From Clostridium_AD frigoriphilum (GTDB taxonomy: Bacteria > Bacillota > Clostridia > Clostridiales > Clostridiaceae): a DNA stretch of 64,000 nt. The position numbers and the translations under genes are program-made. Below are positions 43,109 through 52,755 of this stretch, one piece after another. The notes below the pieces were generated by a model. The model was not told the DNA's origin. It ran no database searches and saw only the letters and a program-made list of their open reading frames with translations. Position 1 is the stretch's first letter, and each line of letters opens with the position of its first letter. The stretch covers positions 441,868-505,867 of the forward strand of contig NZ_JAZHFS010000001.1 in assembly GCF_036541405.1 (NCBI RefSeq), written 5' to 3'.

Positions 43109-45304
43109 TTGGCAAGAGGAGAGTATAGAGACAAGGTAGTAGTTAAACGTAGGATGTTAATTGTCTTTTTCATACTTTTTATTTTGTTTTTTCTATTAGT
43201 TAGTAGGTTAAGCTACGTAATGATAGTTAAAGGATCTGATTACAAAGAAAAAGCAATTCTACAGTGGACAAGTGATGTTCGAATTTCACCAAAGAGGGGA
43301 CGAATTCTAGATAGAAGTGGAAAAGAGTTAGCTATAAGTGCAAATGTTTTTAGAGTAGATTTAGATCTTAATGCATTAAGAGAAACTACGACGAAAAATA
43401 GTTTAACTATGAAAGCTATTGCGCCAGAACTAGCTACAATACTTGGAATGGAATCTAGTGACGTTTTATCAACTTTGACTAAGACAAATTCAAAAGGCAA
43501 AGTTATTGGGTCAGCTATTTTGAAAAGAAGGATAGAAAAGGTTACAGCTGATAAAATAAGTGATTATTCGAAAAAACATAATCTTCGTGGAATTGTGATT
43601 ACAGGAGACACAAAAAGATTTTATCCCAATAATAATTTCTTATCAAGTGTTTTAGGACATACAAATTCTGATGGTAATGGATTAACAGGGGTTGAACTTT
43701 ATTACAATAAGTTTCTATCAGGAGTACCTGGAATAAAAATTTCAGAAACTGATAGAAAAAGTGAGGAATTGCCTTACACAATATCTGATTATACAAAACC
43801 CATAAATGGTAAAGATGTAGTACTTACAATTGATGAGATGATTCAGTATTTTTGTGAAAAAGCTGCATCACAAGCTATGATTGATAATAAAGCAAAAGCA
43901 GTTAGTATAATTGCAATGAATCCTAAAAATGGCGAAATATTAGGAATGGTTAATAAACCAGACTATAATCCTAATGATCCTTGGGATCTTAGCAAAAGTT
44001 ATGATGAAAACCAAAAGGTATGGAGAAATAGGGCTGTTAGTGATATTTTTGAACCGGGGTCTATTTTTAAAGTGTTTACAGCTACAGCTGCAATGGAAGA
44101 AAAATTAGTTAAGGAAGATGATAAGTTTTTCTGCTCAGGTAGTACAGTAGTTGCAGGGAGAAGAATTAAGTGTTGGAAAACTACAGGGCATGGAGCTGAA
44201 AACTTTGTGGACATATTAAAGAACTCATGTAATGTTGGATTTATGGAGCTTGGTCGCAGACTTGGTGCGGAAAAATTAAATAAGTATATTTATTTGTTTG
44301 GATTTGGTCAAAAAACTAAGATTGATGTAAATGGGGAAGCTTCAGGAATAGTTACAAAAACTAAAAATATGACTGCTCAAGATGTAGCAACGACATCATT
44401 TGGTCAGCATGATGCTATATCTTGTATACAATATTTAACGGGTTTTAATGCTATTGCAAATGGAGGAAAGCTTATAACTCCTCATATCATGAAAGAGATA
44501 GTTGATTATGGGGATACAAATACTAAAAAGGTTCTAGAGACATATTCAAATTACAATGAGAGAAAGATAATTGAACCGGAAGTTGCAAAGAAGCTTAGGG
44601 GTTACCTTGAACAAGTTGTAGAAAGTGGTGGTGGTAAGAAGGCATTTATCGCAGGATATCATATTGCCGGAAAAACAGGAACTGCTCAAAAGATTAGTGA
44701 GACAGGTCCAGGATATGCATCACAAAAATATGTTTCATCATTTGCGGGAATGGCTCCGTCAAATGATCCTCAAATAACTATACTAATTAATATAGATGAA
44801 CCAGACCCATCTAATTACTATGGTGGTCAGATTGCGACTGTTGTTGGAAAACAAGTATTTAATGATATTTTCAATTATTTATCATTGAAATCTGATGCTA
44901 CTAGTGAAGAAATTGGCAAAAGTTTATTAAAAGATATTATTGTACCTGAGGTAAGAGGTCTTAAAACAGCAGATGCGCAGAAGATAATAAAAGAAAACAA
45001 TTTAAAGATAAAATTAAGTTCAGATGGAGGTACTATTACTGATATGACACCAAAACCTGGTTATACGGTTAAAGAGGGAACTGAAATTATTCTGCATACG
45101 GGCGAGGTAAAAGAAGATAGTAATACGGTTATGGTACCAAGTATTATAGGGCGTAGTTCAGAAAGCGCTAGTGAACTATTGAGTAGTCTTGGATTGAAAG
45201 TTACATTTACTGGGAATGGGATAGTTTCAGAACAAACTTTAGAAGGTAAAGTCGTGAAGAAAGGAACTACAATTACTGCAGATCTAGACATTATGGCTGA
45301 TTAA
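43109..45304 (+). CDS. spoVD: Penicillin-binding protein SpoVD/FtsI-type with PASTA domains
   Basis: This class B PBP is a transpeptidase of septal and spore peptidoglycan. The 731 residues have one N-terminal membrane anchor (~16-38), the pedestal domain with RGRILDRSGKELA, and the catalytic domain: Ser318 in SIFK (318-321), SCN (373-375) and KTG (522-524). Two PASTA domains follow (~611-665 and ~672-728). SpoVD in Bacillus acts in spores; with no other FtsI-type gene in the cluster it may serve both roles here. The start is TTG after AGGGGGG. Confidence 0.95.
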   Translation: MARGEYRDKVVVKRRMLIVFFILFILFFLLVSRLSYVMIVKGSDYKEKAILQWTSDVRISPKRGRILDRSGKELAISANVFRVDLDLNALRETTTKNSLTMKAIAPELATILGMESSDVLSTLTKTNSKGKVIGSAILKRRIEKVTADKISDYSKKHNLRGIVITGDTKRFYPNNNFLSSVLGHTNSDGNGLTGVELYYNKFLSGVPGIKISETDRKSEELPYTISDYTKPINGKDVVLTIDEMIQYFCEKAASQAMIDNKAKAVSIIAMNPKNGEILGMVNKPDYNPNDPWDLSKSYDENQKVWRNRAVSDIFEPGSIFKVFTATAAMEEKLVKEDDKFFCSGSTVVAGRRIKCWKTTGHGAENFVDILKNSCNVGFMELGRRLGAEKLNKYIYLFGFGQKTKIDVNGEASGIVTKTKNMTAQDVATTSFGQHDAISCIQYLTGFNAIANGGKLITPHIMKEIVDYGDTNTKKVLETYSNYNERKIIEPEVAKKLRGYLEQVVESGGGKKAFIAGYHIAGKTGTAQKISETGPGYASQKYVSSFAGMAPSNDPQITILINIDEPDPSNYYGGQIATVVGKQVFNDIFNYLSLKSDATSEEIGKSLLKDIIVPEVRGLKTADAQKIIKENNLKIKLSSDGGTITDMTPKPGYTVKEGTEIILHTGEVKEDSNTVMVPSIIGRSSESASELLSSLGLKVTFTGNGIVSEQTLEGKVVKKGTTITADLDIMAD

Positions 45305-45334
45305 CTTTTATTTTTAGTAATAGATGACTTTCAT

Positions 45335-45363
45335 CTGAAATGTCATTAAATATAGTGTATAAT
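45335..45363 (+). promoter_or_regulatory. Candidate sigma-A promoter before murE
   Basis: CTGAAA at 45335-45340 (4/6), a 17-nt spacer and TATAAT at 45358-45363. The transcript would begin a few nucleotides before the hairpin at 45376. Confidence 0.45.
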
Positions 45364-45375
45364 TATAAATTAGTA

Positions 45376-45431
45376 CGTGGCAAACCAAAACCGACAGGAT
45401 TCAGCATTTGTGAACTGTCGGATTTGCCATG
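45376..45431 (+). promoter_or_regulatory. Leader hairpin upstream of murE
   Basis: CGTGGCAAA...CCGACAG...TTCA pairs with TGAA...CTGTCGG...TTTGCCATG: three stacked stems around the loop GCATTTG. It has no T run and lies ~130 nt before murE, in a 254-nt gap. It could stabilise the mRNA 5' end, act as an attenuator, or be a processing site. Confidence 0.5.
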
Positions 45432-45558
45432 TTAGAGGGTAGAGTGATTTTTTATAAAATCAATTTTATTTGTATACTATTTGTAAAAGAGGTTAGTAAT
45501 AAAAAGAATAATATATTTTGCTTTGTGGCAATATGTTATGAATTAAGGGAGCGATTGT

Positions 45559-47004
45559 ATGAAGTTAAGAAAAATTATGGAGAATATTAATTTCAATTTA
45601 ATAAAGGGTGATATTGATATAGATATAAAAAAAATTCAATATGACTCAAGAAAGGTAAAAAAAGGGGACGTGTTTTTCGCTATAGAAGGATATAATCTCG
45701 ATGGACATAAATATATTCAAAGCGCTATTAATAATGGCGCTGTTGCTGTTATATGTCAGAAGGATATAGAAGATGGACTAGATATCGTTGTAATTAAAGT
45801 TGAGGACGCTAGAAGGGCACTAGCTATAAGCGCGGCTAATTATTATGAAAATCCAAGCCGTAGTATGAAAACGATAGGGATTACAGGAACTAATGGAAAA
45901 ACAACATCAGCCTTTATGATTAAAGCAATTTTAGAGCAGAGTGGATATAAGGTTGGGCTAATAGGTACCATAGCAAATTTTATAGGAAAAAAGAAGATTC
46001 ATACAGAGAGAACTACTCCAGAATCGCTAGAATTACATGAGCTTTTTAAAGAAATGGTAGATTCTAATGTTGATTATTGTGTAATGGAGGTGTCATCGCA
46101 TTCTTTAAGTTTAGACAGAGTATATGGAATAGAGTTTTGCGAAAGCATTTTCACAAATTTAACTCAAGATCATTTGGATTTTCATAAAACTTTTGAAAAC
46201 TATTTTAATGCTAAATTGAAATTGTTTAAGCTAAGCAAAACATCAGTAATTAATATCGATGATGAATATGGCGCAAAAGCCTATAATTTAATAAAAAATA
46301 GTAAATTGAGTTTTGCATTAAACCACACGGCAGATATTATGGCTAGCAATATAAAAATGCATTCAAGAGGGAGTCAATTTACTTTAAAGTATAAAGAAAG
46401 TTCTTTTGATATAGAATTAAATATACCAGGAAATTATAATGTATATAACGCTCTTGGGTGTATAGCTGTTTGCTTGAATCAGGGAGTGGAGATTCCAGCA
46501 ATTAAAAAAGCATTACAAAAGGTGCAAGTACTTGGACGATGTGAACTTGTTGAGAATAATCATAATTTGGGGTTTGAAATAATTTTAGATTATGCACATA
46601 CACCTGATGGTTTAGAAAACATTTTGGAAACAGTAAGGGAATTCACAAAAGGTAAACTTATAGCTGTTTACGGTTGCGGTGGAGATCGGGATAAAACTAA
46701 AAGACCTATAATGGGTAGAATAGGAACAAACTTAAGTGATTTTTCATTTATAACTTCTGATAATCCAAGGACCGAAAATCCGCTGGAAATAATAAAGGAT
46801 GTGGTTCTCGGCATTGAAAAGAATAATTTTGAAATAATAGAGAATAGACGCGAGGCTATAAAACGGGCAATAGAGAGTGCAACAACTGGGGATATAATTG
46901 TTATTGCGGGAAAAGGTCATGAGGATTATCAAATACTTAAAGATAAAACTATACATTTTGACGAGAGAGAAGTCATTTCAGAGATACTTAAGGAGAAATT
47001 ATAA
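45559..47004 (+). CDS. murE: UDP-MurNAc-tripeptide synthetase MurE (meso-DAP type)
   Basis: MurE adds the third amino acid of the peptidoglycan stem. The 481-residue ligase has the ATP motif GITGTNGKTTSA (~110), the lid-lysine motif region (FNAKLKLFK) and CGGDRDKTKRP. The selectivity motif DNPR (401-404) predicts meso-diaminopimelate rather than lysine. It abuts murF with no gap. AAGGGAG lies upstream of the ATG. Confidence 0.96.
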   Translation: MKLRKIMENINFNLIKGDIDIDIKKIQYDSRKVKKGDVFFAIEGYNLDGHKYIQSAINNGAVAVICQKDIEDGLDIVVIKVEDARRALAISAANYYENPSRSMKTIGITGTNGKTTSAFMIKAILEQSGYKVGLIGTIANFIGKKKIHTERTTPESLELHELFKEMVDSNVDYCVMEVSSHSLSLDRVYGIEFCESIFTNLTQDHLDFHKTFENYFNAKLKLFKLSKTSVINIDDEYGAKAYNLIKNSKLSFALNHTADIMASNIKMHSRGSQFTLKYKESSFDIELNIPGNYNVYNALGCIAVCLNQGVEIPAIKKALQKVQVLGRCELVENNHNLGFEIILDYAHTPDGLENILETVREFTKGKLIAVYGCGGDRDKTKRPIMGRIGTNLSDFSFITSDNPRTENPLEIIKDVVLGIEKNNFEIIENRREAIKRAIESATTGDIIVIAGKGHEDYQILKDKTIHFDEREVISEILKEKL

Positions 47005-48417
47005 ATGGAGTATATTACTACAAATGAGATAATAGAGGCAATTCATGGGGAAGTAGTTTTGCAAGGTGAGAGTACTAAGCATAATAATGTATGCATAGAT
47101 ACAAGAATTATAAAAGAGGAAGATGTTTTTATAGCAATAAAAGGTGAAAATTTTAATGCTAATGATTATGCCTTAGAGGCTAGTAAAAAAGGAGCTTCAA
47201 TTTGTATAATTGATGATATGAAGTTTGAGAGGAATGATTTTAATAAGAAAACATCTGTTATTAAAGTAGTAGATACTAAAAAAGCACTTCTTATGCTTGC
47301 TAAATATTACATAAATAAACTTAATATAAAGGTAGTAGGAATTACTGGTTCTACAGGTAAGACATCTACAAAAGATTTGGTTGCGGCAGTGCTTAGTGCT
47401 AAGTTCAAAGTGTTTAAAACACTAGGTAATTTTAATAACGAAATAGGATTACCTATGATGATATTTAAGTTAGATAAAAGTTATGATGTTGCTGTTCTTG
47501 AGATGGGCATGAGTGACTTTAAAGAGATTCATAACTTATGTGAAGTTGCAAAACCTGATATTGCTATTATTACTAACATTGGAATGTCTCACATTGAAAA
47601 TCTTAAAACTAGAGAAAATATTTTAAAAGCTAAAATGGAAATAACAGATTTTTTTGGTGAAAATTCTGTTCTAATTGTAAATTCGGATAATGATCTATTA
47701 CAAGATATTACATCAAAATATGAACTTATAAAAACCGGAATTGACGCTAAGGCTGATTATAGAGCATGTAATTTGAATATCCTTGAAAATAAAATAATAT
47801 TTAACATAATGGATAAAGGAAATTTAATAGAAACCGGTATTGAGGTAAATATACCAGGACGCCATAATATACTTAATTCGATGCTCGCTGTAGCCTCTGC
47901 AAGAGTAATGAATATGAGTTACAAAGAAATTGCAGTAGGTTTTAAAAAACTTGAAGTTACATCTATGCGTTTAAATATAAAAAAAGGAAAAAGGTTTACT
48001 ATAATTAATGATTGTTATAATGCTAGTCCGGATTCAATGGTAGCTGCGATTGATGTACTTTGCGACACTCATGGTAAATCCAAAATTGCAATCTTTGGCA
48101 CTATGAAGGAGCTCGGGGATAGTGCATATGATGCACATAAACAAGTTGGAAAATATGCGAAAAGTAAAAACCTTGATTTGTTAATAACACTTGGTGAATT
48201 TAATGAGGAATATAAAGAAGGATTTAATGATATAAATAAATATAGAAGTTTTGAAACCTATAACGAGGTAGTTTCATTTTTAGATGGAATCATAAAACAG
48301 GGGGATGTTGTTTTAGTTAAAGCTTCAAGATATATGAAGTTTGAGAGCATAGTGAAGGAACTCGAGAACTTGAATTCTTGCGAAAATATTAATAATAAAG
48401 AGGTGATAGAAAAATGA
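47005..48417 (+). CDS. murF: UDP-MurNAc-pentapeptide synthetase MurF
   Basis: MurF joins D-Ala-D-Ala to the tripeptide precursor. The 470-residue protein has GITGSTGKTSTKD (ATP site), TLGNFNNEIGLPMM and NDCYNASPDSM, all MurF signatures. AAGGAG at the end of murE is its ribosome-binding site. The stop overlaps the mraY start by 4 nt. Confidence 0.96.
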   Translation: MEYITTNEIIEAIHGEVVLQGESTKHNNVCIDTRIIKEEDVFIAIKGENFNANDYALEASKKGASICIIDDMKFERNDFNKKTSVIKVVDTKKALLMLAKYYINKLNIKVVGITGSTGKTSTKDLVAAVLSAKFKVFKTLGNFNNEIGLPMMIFKLDKSYDVAVLEMGMSDFKEIHNLCEVAKPDIAIITNIGMSHIENLKTRENILKAKMEITDFFGENSVLIVNSDNDLLQDITSKYELIKTGIDAKADYRACNLNILENKIIFNIMDKGNLIETGIEVNIPGRHNILNSMLAVASARVMNMSYKEIAVGFKKLEVTSMRLNIKKGKRFTIINDCYNASPDSMVAAIDVLCDTHGKSKIAIFGTMKELGDSAYDAHKQVGKYAKSKNLDLLITLGEFNEEYKEGFNDINKYRSFETYNEVVSFLDGIIKQGDVVLVKASRYMKFESIVKELENLNSCENINNKEVIEK

Positions 48418-49367
48418 GTTTAATTATTTATTCTGTAATAATTGCATTTTTATTATCAATTATACAAGGACCCTTGTTAATTCCACTTCTACATAAGCTT
48501 AAGTTTGGTCAGAATATAAGGGCAGAAGGACCTAAAAGTCATCTTAAAAAAGCTGGGACACCTACTATGGGTGGCATAATATTTATGGTTTCAACAATAA
48601 TTACAATGTTATTAATTGTTAGACATACAAATGATGAAGCAATGATTGCAGTATATTGTTTTATAGCTTTTGGATTAATAGGACTTATTGATGATTTCCT
48701 TAAGATAACACATAAAGATAATGAAGGACTTAAATCTAAACAAAAGATGTTACTTATAGTAATAGTTGCAGGAGTAATTGGATATTACTCTTCCATTAGA
48801 TTAGGAACGGATATAACGATACCATTTGCCAATATGAGTATAAATTTGGGTATTTGGTATGTACCTTTTATTATTATATATTTTGCGTCAACTACAAATG
48901 CAGTAAATTTAACTGACGGGTTAGATGGACTTGCAACTTCAGTTACAATAGTAGTTATGACATTTTTTGCTTTGGTTAGCAATATGTTGTTTCATCCCTC
49001 TCTTGCAATATTTTGTGCGGCACTTGCGGGTGCATTATTAGGATTTTTAAAATACAATTCTTATAAAGCACAAATTTTTATGGGAGATATGGGGTCCTTA
49101 GCACTTGGAGGAGCAGTAGCAGGTGTTGGCATGATACTAAAATCACCCTTCCTCGTTGTTATCGTAGGTGGTATATATGTTATGGAAACACTCTCAGTTA
49201 TTATTCAAGTTTTTGTATTTAAGGCTACAGGCAAGAGAGTATTTAAAATGTCCCCCATTCATCATCATTTTGAATTAAGTGGATGGAATGAAACTAAAGT
49301 TGTTGCAGTATTCTCTATTGCAACAGTAGTTTTCTGTTTAATTGGATTTCTATCATTTTCCTATTAG
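48414..49367 (+). CDS. mraY: Phospho-MurNAc-pentapeptide translocase MraY
   Basis: MraY makes lipid I from UDP-MurNAc-pentapeptide and undecaprenyl phosphate at the membrane. The 317 residues contain about ten membrane segments and the signature blocks KKAGTPTMGG, GLIDDFLKI, NAVNLTDGLDGLATS and the C-terminal PIHHHFELSGW with its conserved His cluster. Confidence 0.97.
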   Translation: MSLIIYSVIIAFLLSIIQGPLLIPLLHKLKFGQNIRAEGPKSHLKKAGTPTMGGIIFMVSTIITMLLIVRHTNDEAMIAVYCFIAFGLIGLIDDFLKITHKDNEGLKSKQKMLLIVIVAGVIGYYSSIRLGTDITIPFANMSINLGIWYVPFIIIYFASTTNAVNLTDGLDGLATSVTIVVMTFFALVSNMLFHPSLAIFCAALAGALLGFLKYNSYKAQIFMGDMGSLALGGAVAGVGMILKSPFLVVIVGGIYVMETLSVIIQVFVFKATGKRVFKMSPIHHHFELSGWNETKVVAVFSIATVVFCLIGFLSFSY

Positions 49368-49387
49368 TGATGTAAGGAGGATACAAT

Positions 49388-50494
49388 ATGAAAAAACAAA
49401 ATTCTAAAATGGGACAAATAGATTTTATATTATTTGCAACAATAATGATTCTTGTGGTTATTGGAGTAGTTATGGTTTATAGTTCCAGTTCATATGTTGC
49501 TGCTTTTAAATATAATGATCCAGAGTTTTTTTTGAAAAAGCAACTTATGTGGGCAGCTATAGGAAGCATTTTAATGGTTGTAGCAATTAAAATTGATTAT
49601 CATATTTTAAAAAGATATACTGGCATTATGATGGTAATTACTATACTATTGTTACTTGTAGTTTTAGCTTTCCCAGCTATTAACGGTGCTAAGAGATGGA
49701 TTCCATTAGGATTCGCATCTATTCAGCCATCTGAGATTGCAAAATACACTGTAGTTTTGTTTATGGCTAAGAGCTTAGACAGAAAGGGAGAAAAAGTAAA
49801 AGAATTTTTTAAGGGAATATGTCCATACTTATTAGTTTCAGGATTTTATGCGGGTCTAGTTTTGCTTGGATCAAACTTAAGTATAGCAGCTGTTATAATG
49901 ATTGTTACGGTTATTATATTATTTGCAGCAGGTGCAAAATTTTTACACCTTTTTGCAATAGGTTCTACGCTTGTTGCGGCGGTTGGTGCTTTAACAATTC
50001 TTGAACCATATAGATTGGCTAGACTTATGAATTTCAGAGATCCTTTTGCTGATAGTCAAGGTAAGGGATATCAATTAGTTCAGTCACTTCTTGCACTAGG
50101 GTCAGGCGGAATTACTGGCGCAGGCATTGGCCAGTCAAGGCAGAAATGTCTTTATATACCAGAGCCTCAAACGGATTTCATCTTTGCAATAATTGGGGAG
50201 GAACTAGGCCTAATAGGATGCACATTTATAATGCTGTTGTTTGTAATTTTTATATGGCGAGGTATTAAAACAGCGGTTACTTCTAAAGATATGTACGGAA
50301 CCATCCTTGGTATTGGAATTACATCAGTTATAGCAATACAGGCAGTAATTAATATTGCTGTAGTTACAGGTTCGATGCCAGTAACTGGCGTGCCATTACC
50401 GTTTATAAGTTATGGTGGATCAGCTCTGGTTTTTAATATGGTTGCAATGGGGATACTTTTGAATTTGTCGAGGCAAACTGAAAATAAAAATTAG
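49388..50494 (+). CDS. spoVE: SEDS peptidoglycan polymerase FtsW/SpoVE
   Basis: This is a SEDS-family glycosyltransferase that polymerises lipid II together with a class B PBP, here probably SpoVD. The 368 residues have about ten membrane segments; motifs include GVVMVYSSSSYVA, GAKRWIPLGFASIQPSE, EPQTDFIFAIIGEELG and PLPFISYGGSALVFN. It could equally be named ftsW; the nearby SpoVD gives the SpoVE reading. A terminator overlaps its 3' end. Confidence 0.9.
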   Translation: MKKQNSKMGQIDFILFATIMILVVIGVVMVYSSSSYVAAFKYNDPEFFLKKQLMWAAIGSILMVVAIKIDYHILKRYTGIMMVITILLLLVVLAFPAINGAKRWIPLGFASIQPSEIAKYTVVLFMAKSLDRKGEKVKEFFKGICPYLLVSGFYAGLVLLGSNLSIAAVIMIVTVIILFAAGAKFLHLFAIGSTLVAAVGALTILEPYRLARLMNFRDPFADSQGKGYQLVQSLLALGSGGITGAGIGQSRQKCLYIPEPQTDFIFAIIGEELGLIGCTFIMLLFVIFIWRGIKTAVTSKDMYGTILGIGITSVIAIQAVINIAVVTGSMPVTGVPLPFISYGGSALVFNMVAMGILLNLSRQTENKN

Positions 50495-50528
50495 AAAAGG
50501 CATGCGTAGCGGCATTGCCTTTTCTAAT
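50490..50528 (+). terminator. Terminator after spoVE/ftsW
   Basis: A perfect 13-bp inverted repeat ATTAGAAAAGGCA / TGCCTTTTCTAAT. The stem ends in T-rich DNA. It divides the cluster into two transcription units. Confidence 0.8.
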
Positions 50529-50817
50529 TTTCAAATTACAATTAGTGGGTATAGTTTTAAATAAATAATGAGTCTAAGGGCTTGTATATTTCGGTTATTA
50601 TTTGTTCTGGTGTAGTTAAAGAAAATTAATATTATAAATACTAAAAATAGGTTAAAATTCAGATGAAAATAGTTAAGTTAAGTGTTATTATATATAGGAG
50701 AATAGTTTTAAATAATATTATGTAAATTAAATCTGGATCTATTTTACAATATACAAATTTTAATGGTGTATTTTAATATATAAATTTGTAAATTTGTTAA
50801 GGAATGCGAGGAAGTGA
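50529..50817. other. AT-rich gap before ftsQ
   Basis: No gene was seen. The segment is very AT-rich with several TATAAT-like hexamers (for instance around 50690), so a promoter for the ftsQ unit is likely but cannot be fixed. Confidence 0.5.
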
Positions 50818-51630
50818 ATGAGAAAGAAAAGTAATAATCTTGAAAAAGGGAATTACATTATAGAAAATAAAGAAAAATTATTACATAAAAGGAAAAAACG
50901 GAAAAAAGTAAGGGGCTTAATTTTATTAGTCATAATTATGGTAACAACGCTTATTACGTTATGCATGAAATTGCCTTATTTTGATATTAAAAATATTGAA
51001 ATAACAGGAAATGTGAATGCATCTAAAACTGAAATTAATGATATAGCTAAAACTCATTTAGGTAATAATATTTTATATGATGGTTTTGGTGATACCAATA
51101 AACAAATTATGGAAAACCCATACGTTTTAAGTGTAAAAGTTAAAAAAGTTTTTCCTAGCAAGATTATTATAGAAATAAATGAAAAAAGAGCGACGTTTTA
51201 TGGAAAAGCAAATAATGATTTTTACATTATAGATAATAAAGGAAACCTACTTCAAAAAAAATCAGATATTAAAGGTATGAACTTAGTAAATCTAATTGGA
51301 TTTAATTATGAAAAAGCTCAAGTAGGTAGTTTAATTGGAGAGAAGAGCGATCGAAAAATTGATACTCTAGTTTCAATGGCTAGTATCATTGAGAATTATA
51401 GAAAGACTAGTAAATCAAATAAGATAATAGCAGTAGATGTAAATAATGTGTTAGATATTAAGATTTTATATGGAAATATGTATATTAAATTTGGAACAAC
51501 ACTAGATTTGAAAAACAAATTTAATAAGGCGATAAATATTATTACGCAACCTCAATATGAGAATGCAAAGGGGTATGTAGATGTAAGTTTTACAGGAAAT
51601 CCAGCAATTTATGTAGGACCAAAGAAGTAA
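50818..51630 (+). CDS. ftsQ: Cell division protein FtsQ/DivIB
   Basis: DivIB/FtsQ is a bitopic divisome protein. The 270 residues consist of a basic cytoplasmic N-terminus with KRKKRKKVRG, one membrane segment (~32-52), a POTRA domain (FDIKNIEITGNVNASKTEI) and a beta domain (NPYVLSVKVKKVFPSKIIIEI). The C-terminal NPAIYVGPKK is short. AGGAAG lies upstream. Confidence 0.92.
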   Translation: MRKKSNNLEKGNYIIENKEKLLHKRKKRKKVRGLILLVIIMVTTLITLCMKLPYFDIKNIEITGNVNASKTEINDIAKTHLGNNILYDGFGDTNKQIMENPYVLSVKVKKVFPSKIIIEINEKRATFYGKANNDFYIIDNKGNLLQKKSDIKGMNLVNLIGFNYEKAQVGSLIGEKSDRKIDTLVSMASIIENYRKTSKSNKIIAVDVNNVLDIKILYGNMYIKFGTTLDLKNKFNKAINIITQPQYENAKGYVDVSFTGNPAIYVGPKK

Positions 51631-51668
51631 GAAGGTGTCTCCCCCGGAGAGTAACAAGGAGGAAGTTT

Positions 51669-52394
51669 ATGAAGAAGTTTATATCTCAAATATCCATTGG
51701 TATTATATGTGTATTATTAGGATTTATGATAACTTATCAATTTAAAATGATAAGCAAACAAAATTCAGCATCAACATCAGATACAAATAAAAATACACCT
51801 GAAATTATAACTGAAAATGAACAATTAAAAAAGAGTAAGGTAGAGATGCAGAAAAAAATTGATGATTTAGATACTAAAACAAAAGAATATGAAACTGCTG
51901 CAGGGGGGAAAGACACAGAAAGTGAATTGTTAAATAAAGAATTAGTTGAGACGAGAATACTCACTGGAGATACCGATGTAAAAGGTGAAGGTATGACAAT
52001 TTATATAACTCCTAAAAGTAGTATTTTTGGAAGTAATTCTGATGATCAAAAAATAAATGATACAGATTTAGTTCATATAGTAAATGAATTAAATGCTGCA
52101 GATGCAGAAGCAATTTCTATCAATGATATTAGACTAACTTCTCGTAGTGGTATAAGAAATGCTGGAAATGCGATTATTATAAATGATGAAAGAATTTCTT
52201 ATAGTAAAAGAATAACTATTAAAGCAATTGGTAAAAGTGACATATTGGAAAGTGCCATTAGTTTCCCAGGAGCAATTCCACAAACCCTTAGCCAGACTTG
52301 TGATATAACAATGGAAAAATCAAATAAAGTTGTAATTACTAAATCAAATAGAGCATATAAGTTCGAGTTTGCGAAACCAATAGAAAAGAAGTAG
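51669..52394 (+). CDS. DUF881 membrane-anchored protein (YlxW/YlxX-like), copy 1
   Basis: This 241-residue protein has an N-terminal membrane anchor (IGIICVLLGFMITYQF), an outside coiled coil (ENEQLKKSKVEMQKKIDDL) and the DUF881 domain (NELNAADAEAISINDIRLTSRSGIR). The family accompanies ftsQ in firmicutes; its role is not settled. AAGGAGGAAG precedes the ATG. A second, related member lies two genes downstream. Confidence 0.88.
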   Translation: MKKFISQISIGIICVLLGFMITYQFKMISKQNSASTSDTNKNTPEIITENEQLKKSKVEMQKKIDDLDTKTKEYETAAGGKDTESELLNKELVETRILTGDTDVKGEGMTIYITPKSSIFGSNSDDQKINDTDLVHIVNELNAADAEAISINDIRLTSRSGIRNAGNAIIINDERISYSKRITIKAIGKSDILESAISFPGAIPQTLSQTCDITMEKSNKVVITKSNRAYKFEFAKPIEKK

Positions 52395-52404
52395 AGGTGA
52401 TTAA

Positions 52405-52746
52405 ATGGTTGCTTTTGTAGGATTACTTATAGGTGTAATATTAGGAATTGTATGGAATGTTAATATTCCAGTTAAATTTTCTCCATATATTTCAGTAGCA
52501 ATTTTTGCGTGTTTAGATTCTGTTTTTGGTGCATTAAGAGGTTCAATGTCTCATAATTTCCGTGCGGATATTTTTGTGTCAGGTTTTTTTGGGAATGCTG
52601 CGCTAGCTGTAGCAATGGTTTATTTAGGTGATAAATTAGGAATTCCAATTTATTTGGCCGCTATTATTGTATTCGGAGGTCGGATATTTGATAACTTTGC
52701 AATTATTAGACGACTTTTAATTGACAAAGCTAAATCCCACTCATGA
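52405..52746 (+). CDS. sbp: Small basic protein Sbp (DUF1290)
   Basis: This 113-residue membrane protein has about four hydrophobic segments and belongs to the Sbp family found between ftsQ and ftsA in Bacillus. Conserved parts are GIVWNVNIPVKFSPYISVAI, CLDSVFGALRG and NFRADIFVSGFFGNA. It sits between the two DUF881 genes; GAGGTGA precedes its ATG. The molecular function is not established. Confidence 0.93.
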   Translation: MVAFVGLLIGVILGIVWNVNIPVKFSPYISVAIFACLDSVFGALRGSMSHNFRADIFVSGFFGNAALAVAMVYLGDKLGIPIYLAAIIVFGGRIFDNFAIIRRLLIDKAKSHS

Positions 52747-52755
52747 GGTGATTAA

